Shown one piece after another: positions 10,540-21,240 of a DNA stretch of 64,000 nt; the stretch's first letter is position 1, and every line of letters begins with the position of its first letter. The position numbers were made by a program, and so were the translations under genes. This DNA comes from Neoceratodus forsteri (Eukaryota; Chordata; Ceratodontiformes; Ceratodontidae): the NCBI GenBank assembly GCA_016271365.2, contig CM057450.1, positions 1,805,445,967 through 1,805,509,966 of the forward strand, in the 5' to 3' direction. A model generated the notes under the pieces. The model did not search any database and was not told the DNA's origin. It was given only the letters and a program-made list of their open reading frames with translations.

Positions 10540-11231
10540 GACTTGTTTTTAATTGTTAGATTTAGGACCTCCCCTCCCATTCTCTTTCCATTCTTTCCGT
10601 CATTTGGCCCTTAACTGTCCTCCCAAACTCACTGCTGCTCCATTTTCTCCTCTCTCCCTCTCCTCACCTGGAGGCAGGCTCCAATACTATTATGCAGCTT
10701 TCATTTTGAAATTTTGGGCTGGCTCCATGCCAAGCTACATACACTCCCTTCTCAGCTCTCATCTCCACCCTCTTTATACTCTGATTGTAACTTAAATGCC
10801 CACTTCCCCCACCTCCTGCCAGATGTCTGCTGGGCAGGCAGCCTTCTTTTTGGAGCTTCCCAGGCTCTGGTCCAGACTCCTACTCTCACTCTGTCCCACC
10901 TTTTCTCCTTCAGCTCTGAAACCTCTTCTCTGTGAACACATGACACCACATACATATGCTTCTGTCAGTCATATGCCCTCTTTCCTCACTTGCAGTTTCC
11001 CCTATCTGCTACCACATCAGCATGGCCTTTCTTTTATTTATGCCAGTTCCCTAGAAAAATAAACTAGCTCCTTCTCAGTGTTTTAATGTAGAAGACTTTA
11101 CACGTTTGAGCCTATATTAATTCCTCCAAGTTATCCACTGTTGTTGTCTTTTGAATGTATTTCCTTGCATTAAATATTCAAAAAATGCAATAAAATATAA
11201 TTAAAAAACAAAAAAAACTAGTTTACACACT
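10540..11231. other. Pyrimidine-rich non-coding stretch ending A-rich
   Basis: The plus strand is strongly C/T-rich, with overlapping short frames and no motif. It ends with AATAAA-like sites and an A-rich run at 11188-11218, which could be the 3' end of an unrecognised retroposon. No gene is supported. Confidence 0.45.
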
Positions 11232-11868
11232 ACCTGAGTTATTTATTTGTTTTTAGCTGTTTCTCTCCCCTTCTGCATGCTGGCAGCCTCTTCCAGGCTT
11301 CCTATGCCATCCTCTATAGCTCACCCCAGGTAGCTTCTGCGTAGGGCTGATGGACTCCACCCCATCCTGCTGCGGTCCCTCTCAGGCGGGGAGGAGGAGG
11401 AGGAGGATCCTGGACTTCCTCCAGTCCATTATTATGTTTAGGTGGTCTGCTGGCCTCTTGGGAGTCTGGTTAAGGAGCCTGGGTGCTGGAGCCATTCTAC
11501 TGCACTACTCATGTGGGTATTCTGCTGTTCTGGTGCCCCGCCCCTGAGAACGCCAGCACGCTGGGAGGTCCTAGGAGACAGGGGCATGCAGAGATGTGCC
11601 TCTGCTCCGGACCTCAGCCAGCGTCCTCTCCTGCTAGCTAATCTGCAGTCCCGCTGCACCTCCACCTGTGGTCACCCAGGTGGCGGTATAGTGGCAGGAC
11701 ATGCATTCCTGCCTCCCTGGAGGTGGAGAGCAGCCCCTTGGGTGCTCAATCCTACTCCCCCCAGCTGGCCCTCCAACAGCCTGTGCTTGCTTCTGAACAC
11801 GGGTCGCTGGCATCATAAGCGGTAGAGCTACCGTTGTGCCGGCAGGCTGGCATACCTGAGTTATTTTT
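11232..11868 (-). mobile_element. Long GC-rich tRNA-type SINE, copy 2, with target duplication
   Basis: ACCTGAGTTATTT flanks the element at 11232-11244 and 11854-11866. The left copy is followed by a T-rich run (minus-strand A-rich tail). Read from ~11853 downward, the head contains a tRNA A-box-like GGCACAACGGTAGC and, about 40 bases on, a B-box-like GACCCGTGTTCAGAAGC. Body blocks shared with the other copies include (minus-strand complement of) GGTGGAGAGCAGCCC…GTGCTCAATCC, compared with GATGGAGAGCAGTCC…ATGCTCAATCC in copy 3. The length is ~610 bp between duplications, long for a SINE. A purine-rich GGA/GAG repeat lies at 11388-11410. Confidence 0.78.
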
Positions 11869-11924
11869 CATACTTCATGAGAGCACTTGACTTATTTGCC
11901 CTGCTGCCCATTGCCACATGCTAT

Positions 11925-12447
11925 GTATTTAACTTCAGCAAGGCAGTCCAGAGAAGGGCAACCAAAATGGTGCAGGGACTGCATCAGAAAACATATGAGG
12001 ACAGATTAACTGAGCTCAATATGTATACCCTAGAGCAAAGGAGGGAGAGAGGTGGTATGATTAAAACATTCAAACACCTTAAGGACATTAACAAGATGAA
12101 AGAGTCAAACATGTTTCAATATAAGAAAAATAGCAGGACAAGAGGACACAGCATGAGATTAGAGGGAGGCCGATTAAGGGGTAATATGAGGAAGTTCTTT
12201 TTCACAGAAAGGGTGGTGGATGCATGGAACGGCCTACCTCAGGAAGTGGTGGATATGAATACAGTGCAGGGCTTCAAACAGGCATGGGATAGGCATGAGG
12301 GAGCAATACAGATGAGTATGAATAGATAGGCCATTGACAGAGCAAAGGCCAATGGCACATTCATAAGGTAGAAAAAGAAATGGGCAGACTGGATGGGCCT
12401 TGAGGTCCTTATCTGCTGTCAATATCTATGTTTCTACGTTTCATTTG
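11925..12447 (+). pseudogene. CR1-type LINE 3' end
   Basis: The frame to ~12328 encodes AVQRRATKMVQGL, YEDRLTELNMYTLEQRRERGGMI, FKHLKDINKM, then a basic stretch and KFFFTERVVDAWNGLPQEVV, the ordinary C-terminal block of CR1 proteins. The reading frame is intact up to its stop. A short 3' UTR (…GGGCAGACTGGATGGGCC…) ends in CTATGTTT CTACGTTT, two 8-base units typical of CR1 tails. It is 5'-truncated at ~11925, so only the last ~130 codons remain. Confidence 0.88.
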
Positions 12448-13600
12448 ACTTGGTGCCACACAGAAAGTTGCTAAAACACTTTGAGGAGTGGGAGCAGCAA
12501 ATGACCTAGTTAGATAGGTAGGAAGTTGGTTAGGGGGTGACATCAGAGGATGGTGGTAAACAAGGTTAAAACTGGGAGAAAGGAAAGTCACTAGTGGGTT
12601 ACCAGAGGGGTCATCCCTGGAATCAGTCCTTTTCAATATGTTCATCAGTGACACAGGAGAAGGAATAGAGGGCCATATGTGTGGGTTTTGTTTGCAGATG
12701 CCTAAGATTTGTGGCAGGTTAAACAGTGAGGAAGGGGTAAGGGAGTTACAGGGGAACCTGCAACGGTTAGAGAGGTGGTCCAGGATCTGGCTGTTGAAGT
12801 TCAGTGTTAGAAAGTGTAAGGTAATGTACATATACTGAATGGGGGAAGGATTAATCTGGCTACTACTTCAGAGAAAAAGGGCCAGGGGTTAAACATAAGT
12901 AACTCTCTAGATCAAGATAGCCAGTGTTACAAGTTCTACAGCAAGGCAACCAGAATGTTGGGGTGCATTGGAAGGGACTTTGATTGTGGAAGAAAATAGA
13001 TAAAACTACCTCTCTAGCTCACTGGTGAGACCCATCTTGAATACTGTGCTCAGTTCTGGAATCCTCTCCTGAGGAAGGAGAAAGACTGGCTGGAGAGTAG
13101 TCAGAATGATTCAGAGCCAACAGGGCATATCCTGTGAGGATCAGCTTAGGTCACTGAACAGGTACTTGCGGAAGGCAGTAGGAGAGGAGCGACATGGGGA
13201 AGCCCTTCAAGTTTGTGAAAGGAATAAACAAGGTAAACTGTCAGGAGCTATTTAACAGCAATGGCAGGTCAAAAATATGGGGTAGGAATGTAAGCTGGTA
13301 GGAGAAGATTCAGGAGGGATGTGAGAAAGTTTTATTTCACAGAGATACTGGTTGTGGTGTGGAACAACCTACTAGCAGAGGTGGTGTGTCCAATAACCGT
13401 TAATGGGTTTAAGCATGAATGGGACAAAGTAAAGGGATTCATAGTTAACTCAAGTGATAGCAATAATGCAATGAGTGGGGAGGGGAGGCATGGGAGAGAA
13501 CCCCATCTAGACAGTAGGTTATATGGTAGACACAGGTATAAGTGGGCAAACTGAATGGACCAGTGGTCTTTCTCTGCTGAAATTATCTATGTTTCTTTGA
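12448..13600 (+). pseudogene. Second CR1-type LINE, 5'-truncated and decayed
   Basis: This starts right after the tail of the preceding CR1, in the same orientation. It begins inside the RT (FDLVPHRKLL, motif A) and passes a degraded motif B near 12595-12650 and an FADD-like remnant near 12690. The thumb block follows (LERWSRIWLLKFSVRKCKVMY at 12765-12830). The C-terminal RKFYFTEILVVVWNNLLAEVV (13322-13385) leads to a tail ending AATTATCTATGTTTCTTTG near 13595. Frames are broken in many places. Its position suggests insertion at, or in, the simple tail of the neighbour. Confidence 0.8.
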
Positions 13601-13819
13601 TACAGTAAGTATAGTCTGGAACTCAGAGGATTGACAGGAACTCACAATCCTCCAGGAACTCAGGACAGTGTTCCTTTCCATGGAGTCTTTTTCTTCTCCC
13701 TGCTTCAGAATCACACAGTCCCATCAAGACAGACAATAGAAACAGAAACAAAGCTGATGACAGAAGGAGATTGAGGGTCATATTAAATTGGCCCAAACTA
13801 TGCTGTCTCACCCCACCAA

Positions 13820-14110
13820 CCTACTGTACTGGTGGATTGTCTCCCTCTTTCCCTTCTCCCTCAGTCCCATGTTAACACCCCTTCCCCAAACTATTAGTCT
13901 CCTTGCCTTGTCCTAACTGTGTCTAAACCTGTTTTTGGGTAGCAGTACCCACCACATTAACCAGCACTCTGCTCCACCACCCTTTACGTGAAGTAAAACT
14001 TCCTCATGTCTCTCTGAAACTTGCCCCCCCCATATCAACCTTCAGTCATGCCACCCGGTGACTGCTTCCCTAATAGAAACAAAGAATCTGACAGCAAAAG
14101 GAGGCCACAA
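13820..14110 (-). mobile_element. Possible CR1 3' UTR remnant
   Basis: TAGAAACAAAGAATCTGACAGC at 14075-14096 and the CACCCTTTACGTGAAGTAAAACTTCC stretch (13978-14003) resemble minus-strand CR1 3' UTR sequence, also seen at 20490-20830 (CCACTCATTCAGTGAAAAAG). There is no coding part. The orientation and limits are uncertain. Confidence 0.35.
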
Positions 14111-14156
14111 TGTTCCACATCTCTGACTTCTGAAAAGCTGAATAAATACTATATCT

Positions 14157-14178
14157 AAAAAAAAAAAAAAAAAAAAGG
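14157..14178 (+). repeat. Poly-A run at the boundary of a DIRS fragment
   Basis: An uninterrupted run of about 20 A follows GAATAAATACTATATCT. An AATAAA site 15 bases upstream makes it look like the 3' end of a plus-strand retroposon whose body I cannot name. Confidence 0.5.
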
Positions 14179-14182
14179 GCAG

Positions 14183-15000
14183 GGGCTACCAGATCTTCAA
14201 AAAACTGCCCTGAGGCAATGAAAATATGGAACCTGGCATATTCCCTGAATGTGAGAATATCTATAGTACATCTAGCAGGCAAGGAAATGTACTGGTAGAC
14301 TCACTAAGCAGGATGAGGCAGGGAAATCACAAATGGTCTATGAATCATCAGGTGTTAAAATTAAATTTTTCACAGATGGGTGTTTTAGACATGATTTTTT
14401 TGCCTCATGGGACAAGAAGAAGCTGTCACATTACTGTTGCAGGCCCCTGCCAAGGGCACTGTCCCCTGGGATGCTCTGTCACTTCCCTGGAAAGGGAAAT
14501 TCTTGTATGCATTCTCTCCACTCCCACTGATCCAAACTGTGCCATTGAAACTGAGGAGGGAACCAACAACACTGATGCTGTTTGCACCAGACTGGGCCAG
14601 GCAGACATGGTACTCTGTTGCTGACAATGTCACAGAAGGTTCCAATAGCCCTGCCTCTGAGATAGGATCTCCTAACTCTCTCCCGGGGCAGAGGGACCCA
14701 CATAGAATTCACGACACTATGTCTGAGAGCATAGTTCCTGCAGACTTAGAATTCTCTGCATTAAACTATCCAGTCAGTTACTGGAAGTGTTAAAAGTGGT
14801 TGAAAACCAGCTACTAGGAAAACATATTCTTTCAGCTGCAAAAGGTTTAGTATTTGGTGCATTAATGCCACGGCCGGGGGCAGAGTAGCCAGTGGTTTTA
14901 AATTATCAGGTGCACCTACAGTTACAGGGACTAAAGGCATTGTTCTTGAAGATAATGGGCAAATAGCGTTATCAAGGCTAAATGTGGCTTTGGCTACAAT
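14183..15000 (+). pseudogene. DIRS fragment: RNase H end and linker
   Basis: The frame at 14205-14300 (EAMKIWNLAYSLNVRISIVHLAGKE) matches the RNase H of the 30-35 kb DIRS (EAMKLWSLACSLQTSLVAVHLPGKD). The frame at 14455-14620 (KGTVPWDALSLPWKGKFLYAFSPLPLI, then LFAPDWARQTWYS) matches that element's post-RNase H segment (LGTVPQDALFLDWKGRFLYAFPPFHLL…VAPDWARQPWYP). Then, near 14810-14865, comes a remnant of the recombinase N-terminus (AAKGLVFGAL). Frames are shifted repeatedly. It lacks RT upstream and the catalytic recombinase downstream, so it is an internal piece of a separate DIRS copy. Confidence 0.8.
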
Positions 15001-15035
15001 GTAAACTGAGAAATATTTCTGTTCTTGTTATCTTA

Positions 15036-15260
15036 CTTTAAAAAAATTACTTTTCTAAGGGTGTGGATACAGTTCACTATCCACACTTTGGCAGTTTCCT
15101 GGAACAGGCTGATCTATTGGATGCTTCAAGTTAAGCTCCTCCTACCTCCTGGGTGGTATATCCTCTGGCTCCATCCCATAATGTCAAATCTTTCTTTCTG
15201 CTGGAAGGCACAGGTCTCCTCCTTTGCACCGCTGCAGTGTCTGAAAGGATTAATATTCAA
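15036..15260 (+). repeat. Left terminal repeat of the third-lineage DIRS
   Basis: GTGTGGATACAGTTCACTATCC…TTTCCTGGAACAGGCTGATC here is repeated at 21010-21050 (GGTACACAGTTCACATCC…TTTCCTGGAACAGGCTGATC) and partly at 21250-21290 (GTGTGGACTCAGTTCACTAGCC). The AATTACTTTTCTAAGGG start has the T/A-rich edge seen in the other DIRS ends. Confidence 0.7.
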
Positions 15261-15334
15261 GTGCTTTTTCAGGTCAAACAATTTGACTAATTCAAGTCAT
15301 TCTTCCCTTCCTCATCTCTGACAGTGACTTCGCA

Positions 15335-15676
15335 ATGCGATCGATGATGGAGGACTGGAAACCCAGTTTCAAATTGTGTGTGGAATGCTGGAAAAAGATA
15401 CTGGTCACCAACCCGCACATCACGTGCTTATACTGCCTGGGTGCACAGCATGATGTGGCAAGTTGCAGTCTTTGCCAGGTGATGCTTCCAGCTTCCATCA
15501 AGGACCAGAAGGCAAGGCTCACCGTCAGTCAACTCTTGGAACAGAATCGACCAAAGGGCCACGAGAAGGCCACGGCGTCTGGCTTGGCTTCTCAACTTAT
15601 GACTGTTAAAATGAAGGCAGCTGCAGTGAGGTCCTTATCGATCTCAGCAGTGCTGCTGGCTAGGACCAGCATCTGA
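15335..15676 (+). pseudogene. DIRS gag N-terminal segment
   Basis: The frame encodes FKLCVECWKKILVTNPHITCLYCLGAQHDVASCSLCQVM. It aligns with the intact gag start at 30590-30700 (FQHCTECGEAFAKADPHLICVYCLGFDPLKSDCQICKIF), with all three Cys-x2-Cys pairs in register. It continues with KARLTVSQLLEQ and ends at a stop (15674-15676), just before an unrelated insertion. The three Cys pairs suggest a zinc-binding fold, a common gag N-terminal feature in vertebrate DIRS elements. Confidence 0.82.
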
Positions 15677-15699
15677 AGGTCCGTCTCCAGAGACCTTTG

Positions 15700-15960
15700 G
15701 GAGTTGTTTTGGCCCAAAAGTTAAATTTTCAGAAATCACCAGCCGCACAAGAAAAAATTAAATTCCACTTCTTTTATTTTGTTCAGCAAGTTTTTTTCAC
15801 AAATGATCCCCTGGCCACACCCAACGTTTCACCCTATGTGGGCTTCTTCAGGGGCTAGGATCTTAAAGATAGTGAACTTCTGCCAATAAACTCCTTGTAG
15901 TTCCTATTTTATGTTTCAACCCTATAGTAAATTCATTGCAGTACAAGAAGTTCCAGATTT
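15700..15960 (-). mobile_element. Inserted repeat with a GAAGAAGCCC…GAAACGTTGGG motif
   Basis: This breaks the gag between 15676 and ~16050. Read on the minus strand it carries CCTGAAGAAGCCCACATAG, then GGTGAAACGTTGGGTGTGG. I recall this kind of motif from amphibian and other vertebrate dispersed repeats, but cannot name the family from the sequence. There is no coding capacity, and no clear terminal repeats or duplication. Confidence 0.45.
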
Positions 15961-16049
15961 GCTGGTGACTGTCTTACTCGGCTCACACTATGTCAGCAAA
16001 CTCTGGTTGAGCTCCCTTCCATCAAGGGGAGGGTCAAGAGCTCCTTAGT

Positions 16050-17662
16050 ACCCTTCTTGAGCTTGTTGACCTTGACTCCAGTTGAGCAGGCAGTCAAGAT
16101 CTTCTTGAACCTGTCCACCGGTTGTCGGAGGAGCTCGATGAAGAGTCAGTCTCCCAAACCCCAGTGTTCCTGGTCCCCACCCAGGAAGGTGTGGCCCAGT
16201 CAGTGTCCCCACCTGGATCACCTCAGGAGCAGCCTCAACCGCTGGTCATGCCTCCAAAGTCTCTGCTCATGAATCTCACTAGGTATGTGGTCTACCCCGA
16301 CCCTCTGAAGGATCCATCTCAATGTTGGCACATGGGCTGATGGTCGGGGTCAAGAGGCTCATGCTCTCATTCTCCCTAGATCAGTAAGCACCGGTATCGA
16401 TGCTCCTTGACCTCCTTGGGTGAGAAGAGGCACTGATGTAAGATGTGTCGGCACTACGAGGAGCTCCTCTAGCAGCAGTGGACAAGTGCGTGACAGGGTA
16501 AGACTCTGCTCAGGAACATTGGTCACCTTGGCACACACCATTGGTGCCCACACCAGTCCACCCTACAAAGATGTCTCTGAGCATGTGCTTCTCCGCCTCT
16601 GAGGGTGGAAACGCTGCCATTGCAGCCTTTGGTGGGGTGCCCCTACGAAGGACTTCCATGCAGCTGCTGGCTTGCCAGGCCAGCTATCGGTGGAGATCAT
16701 GCAGTCTGAAAACACCAGGGTGGTTCATGGTATTAAATAGTCAGGGGACATTTTCGAAGAGTCCTCAGATGACTCCGATGGGTCATCCATGCTGTCTTCA
16801 CAGACTAACACTTTTGACTGTGACTTAGTCAAGGACTTGACCACTGACCATGGGCTTTTGTCATTTGGGTTTTTTCTCTGCCTCATATTGGAGGCCATGA
16901 ATGTGCCTAATGAGTCAGTTCAGAAGAGGGTAAAATACCCCTTCACTGACATCAGGATGGGGACGAATCCCGGGGGGTTGCTTTTCCCATGGCTGAGGCC
17001 ATTTTGGGACTGGCCCTGCAGCTTTGGCAGCATCCATCATCTTGCCTGGCATCCTCCACTGATAGAGTCCACAAGTATGCAGACCCTACTTGGTCCTTTT
17101 CAGGGTTTTCTGATCACCCTTTGGCTAAAGGGCTAGTTCCAGACTTGGCCTTCAGGAAATCCGGTGGCCAAGGGGATGTGGACAAGCTTTTGGACAAAGA
17201 GTCCAAGAGGATTGACCACGCAGTGTCCTTAGGTCTGTGTCAGCCCAGCTATGCCATCAAGATGGCCAACTTTGTTCACTCCCTGTTGGGAGTGCTGGAT
17301 TAAACCTTCCTACTGATAGGCAGCTTCTGGAAAAGTTGGTAAGAAACTAGGGTCAGTCGCTGAACAAGCACCAGCTCGGGATGGCTCTGGACATGGGGGA
17401 TTCCTGTGCCTGTGCCATGACAATGGCCATTGTGATGCGTCGCAGGGCTAGGTTGCAGGCTAGTTTGCAGCTTTCCACTTTCATCGTGGATATCCTGCAT
17501 ACATTGGCCTATGTCCCCTTCTTGGGCAGCAACCTATTTGACCCTAGAGTAGAAGGACATCTCACTAAGATTGAGAAGTCCAGTGCCACTCTGGATTCTG
17601 TGGCATCATCACAGAAAGATCCAAAGGCCCAGAAGCCTAATAAAAAATGCTTTCCAGTATAG
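16050..17662 (+). pseudogene. DIRS gag middle and C-terminal region
   Basis: Several overlapping frames cover a Ser/Pro-rich segment (e.g. 16122-16340, with PPGSPQEQPQPLVMPPKS) and a helical region at 16980-17310 (MAEAILGLALQLWQHPSS, VDKLLDKESKRIDHAVSLGLCQ). These correspond in position to the acidic middle and helical 'MAKKQYLASFLGLRQATYMAY' part of the 30-35 kb gag. The frame at 17381-17662 (MALDMGDSCACAMTMAIVMRRRARLQ, IEKSSATLDSVAS) ends before the RT. No frame spans the whole region. Confidence 0.55.
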
Positions 17663-17859
17663 GTCCTTTCAGGCACAGACACCTCAGCAGCCATAGTATC
17701 AGCATTGACACCTAAAAACCAAGTTCAGTGACCAAAAAGAAGTGGAGGCAGGGGAAGTGGTGCCTCTTCAGCCCCAGCGGCTGGTTACGCCTCTAAAGCT
17801 GCATAGTGATAGGTCGGGGTATCATTCTCCCACCTGTTCAGTCCCTGACTCAGCTCCCA

Positions 17860-19680
17860 GTTAGGGTTGGCTGTGCCATTTCTGGGCACAGTGGTCCATC
17901 ATTATTATGGACAAGTGAATATTAGAAGTAGTAGGCAGAGGGTTGCCTCTGGATTTCAAGGCTCTTCCTCCTTACATTCTCCATGCTCCTTAGGAGTCCA
18001 GGGTGTTGCAGAGCATGCTGTCTGTCCTCAGGAAGAACATTACTCAGCTTCTTGCAAAACGGCCTTTCAAGTCAGGGGTATGTGACCAGGTACATCCGGG
18101 TCCTGAAATGGACAGGAGGCTGGTGCCTCATAATAGATCTGCATGATCTGAACCAGTTCATGTGGAAGTACAAGTTCTGGATGGTCACTGTGAACCAGAT
18201 TATACCGTCTCTAGAGCAGGGCATGCGGTTCTGCACCCTGGACCTCTGGGATGTGTTCTTCCACATTCCAGTCCATCCGTCACATTGGCAGTACCTCCAG
18301 TTCTGCACAGAGAGGGTACTGTATCAGTACTACTGTATCAGTACTAGATCATGCCTTTCGGTCTCTTGTTCATGCTCAGGATCCACACCAAGTGCATGGT
18401 ATTGGTGGCAGCCTTCTTGAGGCATGAGTGTATGAGAATATATCCCTAACTGGATGACTGGCTGATAGTCAAGTTATATAAGGAAACCATCGAGCAGTCC
18501 AGAGATCTGGCTGTCCAGACCTGCAGAGACTTGGGCACGTTGTCATCCCAGACAAGTTCAAACTGTTCCTCTCACAGGTGATCAAGTTCATTGGGGCAGA
18601 ACTAGACTTCCTTCAACCAAGGCCTATCTCCCTGCTGACCAGGCTCAGAATGTTACCACTTTTGCCTGATCATTTCAGAATGGGCTCCTGCACCCTGCCT
18701 CTGACTTCCTGTAGCTACAGGGGTACATGACATCCTCTACCAGTGTGGTCCATTGGGCCAACTGGCAGATTCGCCACCTACAGTGGCAGCTGGTCCAAAA
18801 ATGGTCTCAGTGCCTAGGTCACAGTTGTGACCCAGCCAATGTGGGATGCCATCCATTGGTGGCTGGACCCACATCTGGAAGAGGGAATTGCATTTGTCCA
18901 CCTAGAACTGTCTGTCACAGTCATGACAGACAGTTCTCTGGTGGGGGTGAGGAACACACCTGGGAGACCACAGAGCCCTCAGTTCTGGTCAACCCAGGAG
19001 TCCCGTCACTACATCAACCTGCTGGAGCTTCATGCAGTGTGCCTGGGTCTGATGGAATTCGCTCTTGTGATCAGGGGTCTGGTCATGCAGATCCAGACAA
19101 ACAACACTATGACTATGTCCTACCCAAATAGGCAGGGCAGAACACTCTCCCTTCCCCTGTGTCAGGAGGCTTTCTGCACCCTGGACACTTGTTCACAACC
19201 TGGGTGCAGATCTCCTGGCTATCCATGTCACAGGAGTCAACAGTCACCTGGTAAATGCTTTCAGCTGGGTGGGAGAGATAGCACACGAGTGGTCACTGCA
19301 TCAGGAAATGATAAGCCACCTGTTCTCCCAGATGGGTACCCCTCTGGTGTACCCATTTGTCTCCTGGAAGAACAGAAAGCTGAGGCTGTTTTGTGCCAGC
19401 CCCCCACAGTCCTGGGCACTGTTGGTGGATGCCTTTGCAAGGCCCTGGACCCCAGGCCTCATGTACGTCTTCCCTCCCTTCCCCCTCAGTCCACAAGGTG
19501 ATCCTGGTAGCTCCAGACTGGCCCAGACAGTTCTGCTACCTGGATCATCTCAACCTCAGCAGCAGGTCTCCATGGCATTTGTCTCTTTACCCAGACCAGC
19601 TGACTGGACAACAGTGGAAAGTTCTTCACCCAGACCTTCAATCGCTGCACATCTCAGCCTGGTTCCTGAGCAGCTAGACT
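17860..19680 (+). pseudogene. DIRS reverse transcriptase/RNase H
   Basis: RT blocks: TGGWCLIIDLHDLNQF (18110-18157) and RFCTLDLWDVFFHIPVHPSHWQYLQFC (18226-18306), equivalent to RT motif A (usual LDLKDAYFHIPI), here with Trp for Lys. The catalytic YLDDWL motif reads as a stop (TAA, 18447-18449) followed by LDDWLIV, so the Tyr codon is now nonsense. The RNase H part at 18827-19270 has TDSSLVGVRNTPG and LLELHAVCLGLMEFA, with the usual DNTT block changed to TNNTMTM. A DIRS post-RNase H block follows at 19495-19540 (VAPDWPRQFCYL). Broken in at least five places. Confidence 0.85.
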
Positions 19681-19689
19681 TCTGGGCTC

Positions 19690-20285
19690 TGGGCCTTTCA
19701 GATGACATACTTCACATTTGGAGGCATCCTGAAAGGAGTCACCTCACAAATGCAATGCATTTAAGTGGAAAAGGTTCTTGATATGGTGCCGGGGCAAGGA
19801 TCTTGATTCCCTTGCCTGCCCTACAGGAAGCATCCTTGACTGCCTCTGGTTCCTCTCACAGTCGGGCCTGCAAGCGACGTCCCTTAAGGTTCACCTGGCA
19901 GCCATCTCTGCTTACCTGCCACAGGCTGGTAAGCTGACAGTGACCAAGAAGAAGGTGGTTGGGCGCTTTTTTAAAGGCCTGGACCACCTGTCCCCTCTAG
20001 TGCGCAAGCCTCCACCACCTTGGGATTTCCTGCTAGTGCAGGATATGCTCGTGGTCAAACCATTTGAGCCTATGCACAGGTCTCTTCTGTCATGGAAAAC
20101 TGCCTTCTTGGTGACTATAACATCAGCCAGAAGGATTAGTTAACTCCAGGTGCTTTCTTTACCTGGTCTTCCACAAGCACAAGTTTGCCCTATACCCCTT
20201 CCCGAAGATCTTTCTAAAGGTAGCAATGGAGTTTCACCTTAACCTGGTGATTAACTTACCAGTCTGTTTTATGAACCCTGAGGTG
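19690..20285 (+). pseudogene. DIRS tyrosine recombinase, truncated
   Basis: The frame at 19778-20143 includes LKVHLAAISAYLPQAGKLTVTKKKVVGRFFKGLDHL (N-terminal core-binding region) and SWKTAFLVTITSARRIS, which holds the first catalytic Arg. A stop follows (TAA, 20141-20143), then a frame-shifted remnant resembling FHKHKFALYPFPKIFLKVAMEFHLN (20165-20240). The H-x-x-R and Tyr parts are missing, replaced by the unrelated sequence from ~20290. Confidence 0.85.
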
Positions 20286-20289
20286 ACCA

Positions 20290-20950
20290 AGTGCTGATCT
20301 TACCAGGAAGGATGGAGTCAGATGCAGGAAGGAGGTGGAGGTTAAGTTGGACTTCCTAAAACCAGACTGATCGGGGGTAAAGAAAGAGGAGGAATCAAGG
20401 AAAGGGGGGGAGCTGGGAGAGAACAAGGCATTCCTGGAGTTTAGCCAGAGTAGGGAGGAGGGAAACAGAAAGATGGAATGTGATGACAGAAAAAGGACAT
20501 TCAGCCTATGTAGTCTGCCCAACCCTGCCTAGTACTGGAGTAATGGCCCTATTGACTTAACACCTTATTTCAAATATTCAGCCTTATCCTTTACTGATCT
20601 TATCAGATCACTGTGTCTCCCCCCCAGTTTGAATCCCTGCACTATTTTTGCACATACTACCTCTTTAAGGAATTTCTTTCATCTGTCCACCACTCATTCA
20701 GTGAAAAAGTACTGTCAGATGTACATGCTGAATTTTCCTCCACCCAACTTCAAAGGATTTCCCCCTTGTGTTCATGTTTACATTTAAAATGAAAATTTCA
20801 TTCCAGTTTACTGTATTATTCCCATTGAGATACTTATATGTTTCTATCATGTCTCCCTTCTCCATCCTTGTTTCCAAGCTACAGCGCTCAGTGGCTCAGC
20901 CTCCTGAATCCAGCTCCTTTTCAGATGGTATCGGCTGTTAGGAAAACAGC
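20290..20950 (-). mobile_element. CR1-type 3' UTR fragment inserted in the DIRS
   Basis: The plus strand reads ACAGAAAAAGGACATTCAGC…GTAGTCTGCCCAACCC near 20484-20525, the reverse complement of the CR1 3' terminus type seen at 12385-12420 (GGGCAGACTGGATGGGCC…GTCCTTATCTGC). Downstream, CACCACTCATTCAGTGAAAAAG and TGAGATACTTATATGTTTCTATCATG are non-coding UTR-like. It separates the recombinase N-terminal half from the DIRS end at ~20960. The part at 20290-20480 is purine-rich and not assigned. Confidence 0.55.
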
Positions 20951-20959
20951 CATATTTAA

Positions 20960-21240
20960 GTAAGAAATATAAGTTACTCATCTGTAACTGTAGTCCTAGG
21001 AGTGGTACACAGTTCACATCCACACTTTATTTTCCTGGAACAGGCTGATCCGTAAGATGTCTTCAAGCTAAGCTCCTTCCAACATCCAGGCCGTATATCC
21101 TCCAGCTCCACTCCTGTGATGTCAGATGTTTGCACGCTGGAAGCAGGGATCTGGGTGCCATGTTGCCAGGGGGGCTAGGTGGGTTTTGTGACTGAACTGT
21201 ATACCACTCCTAGAACTACAGTTACTGGTGAATAATCTGT
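20960..21240 (+). repeat. Inverted repeat at the right end of the third-lineage DIRS
   Basis: ACTGTAGTCCTAGGAGTGG (20987-21005) with TACACAGTTCAC pairs with the reverse complement of 21194-21236 (AACTGTATACCACTCCTAG, AACTACAGTTACTGG). The arms are ~45 bp with ~175 bp between them. This fits an internal complementary region plus terminal repeat of a DIRS. Beyond it, 21250-21290 repeats the left-terminal GTGTGGA…CAGTTCACTA block again. Confidence 0.65.

Larger units (their letters stand above)
15036..21240 (+). mobile_element. Long decayed DIRS element (third lineage)
   Basis: Order along the plus strand: left terminal repeat (15036-15260), gag part 1 (15335-15676), an insertion (15700-15960), gag part 2 (16050-17662), RT and RNase H (17860-19680), recombinase N-terminal half (19690-20285), a second insertion (20290-20950), and an inverted-repeat terminus (20960-21240). 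The left repeat and the right region share GTGTGGA(T)ACAGTTCAC, CACACTTT, TGGAACAGGCTGATC and the CTCC…CCTCC(T)GGC block. That the block keeps gag-RT-RH-YR order despite two insertions shows it is one old insertion. Multiple stops and frameshifts rule out function. Confidence 0.82.

Noticed and set aside
10553..11062. Overlapping plus-strand frames as exons
   Set aside because: The strand is pyrimidine-rich and frames in all registers stay open by composition. No domain or splice-site pattern supports exons.
11442..11825. 127-codon frame as a protein gene
   Set aside because: It lies inside the long SINE copy 2 and is not conserved in copies 1 and 3.
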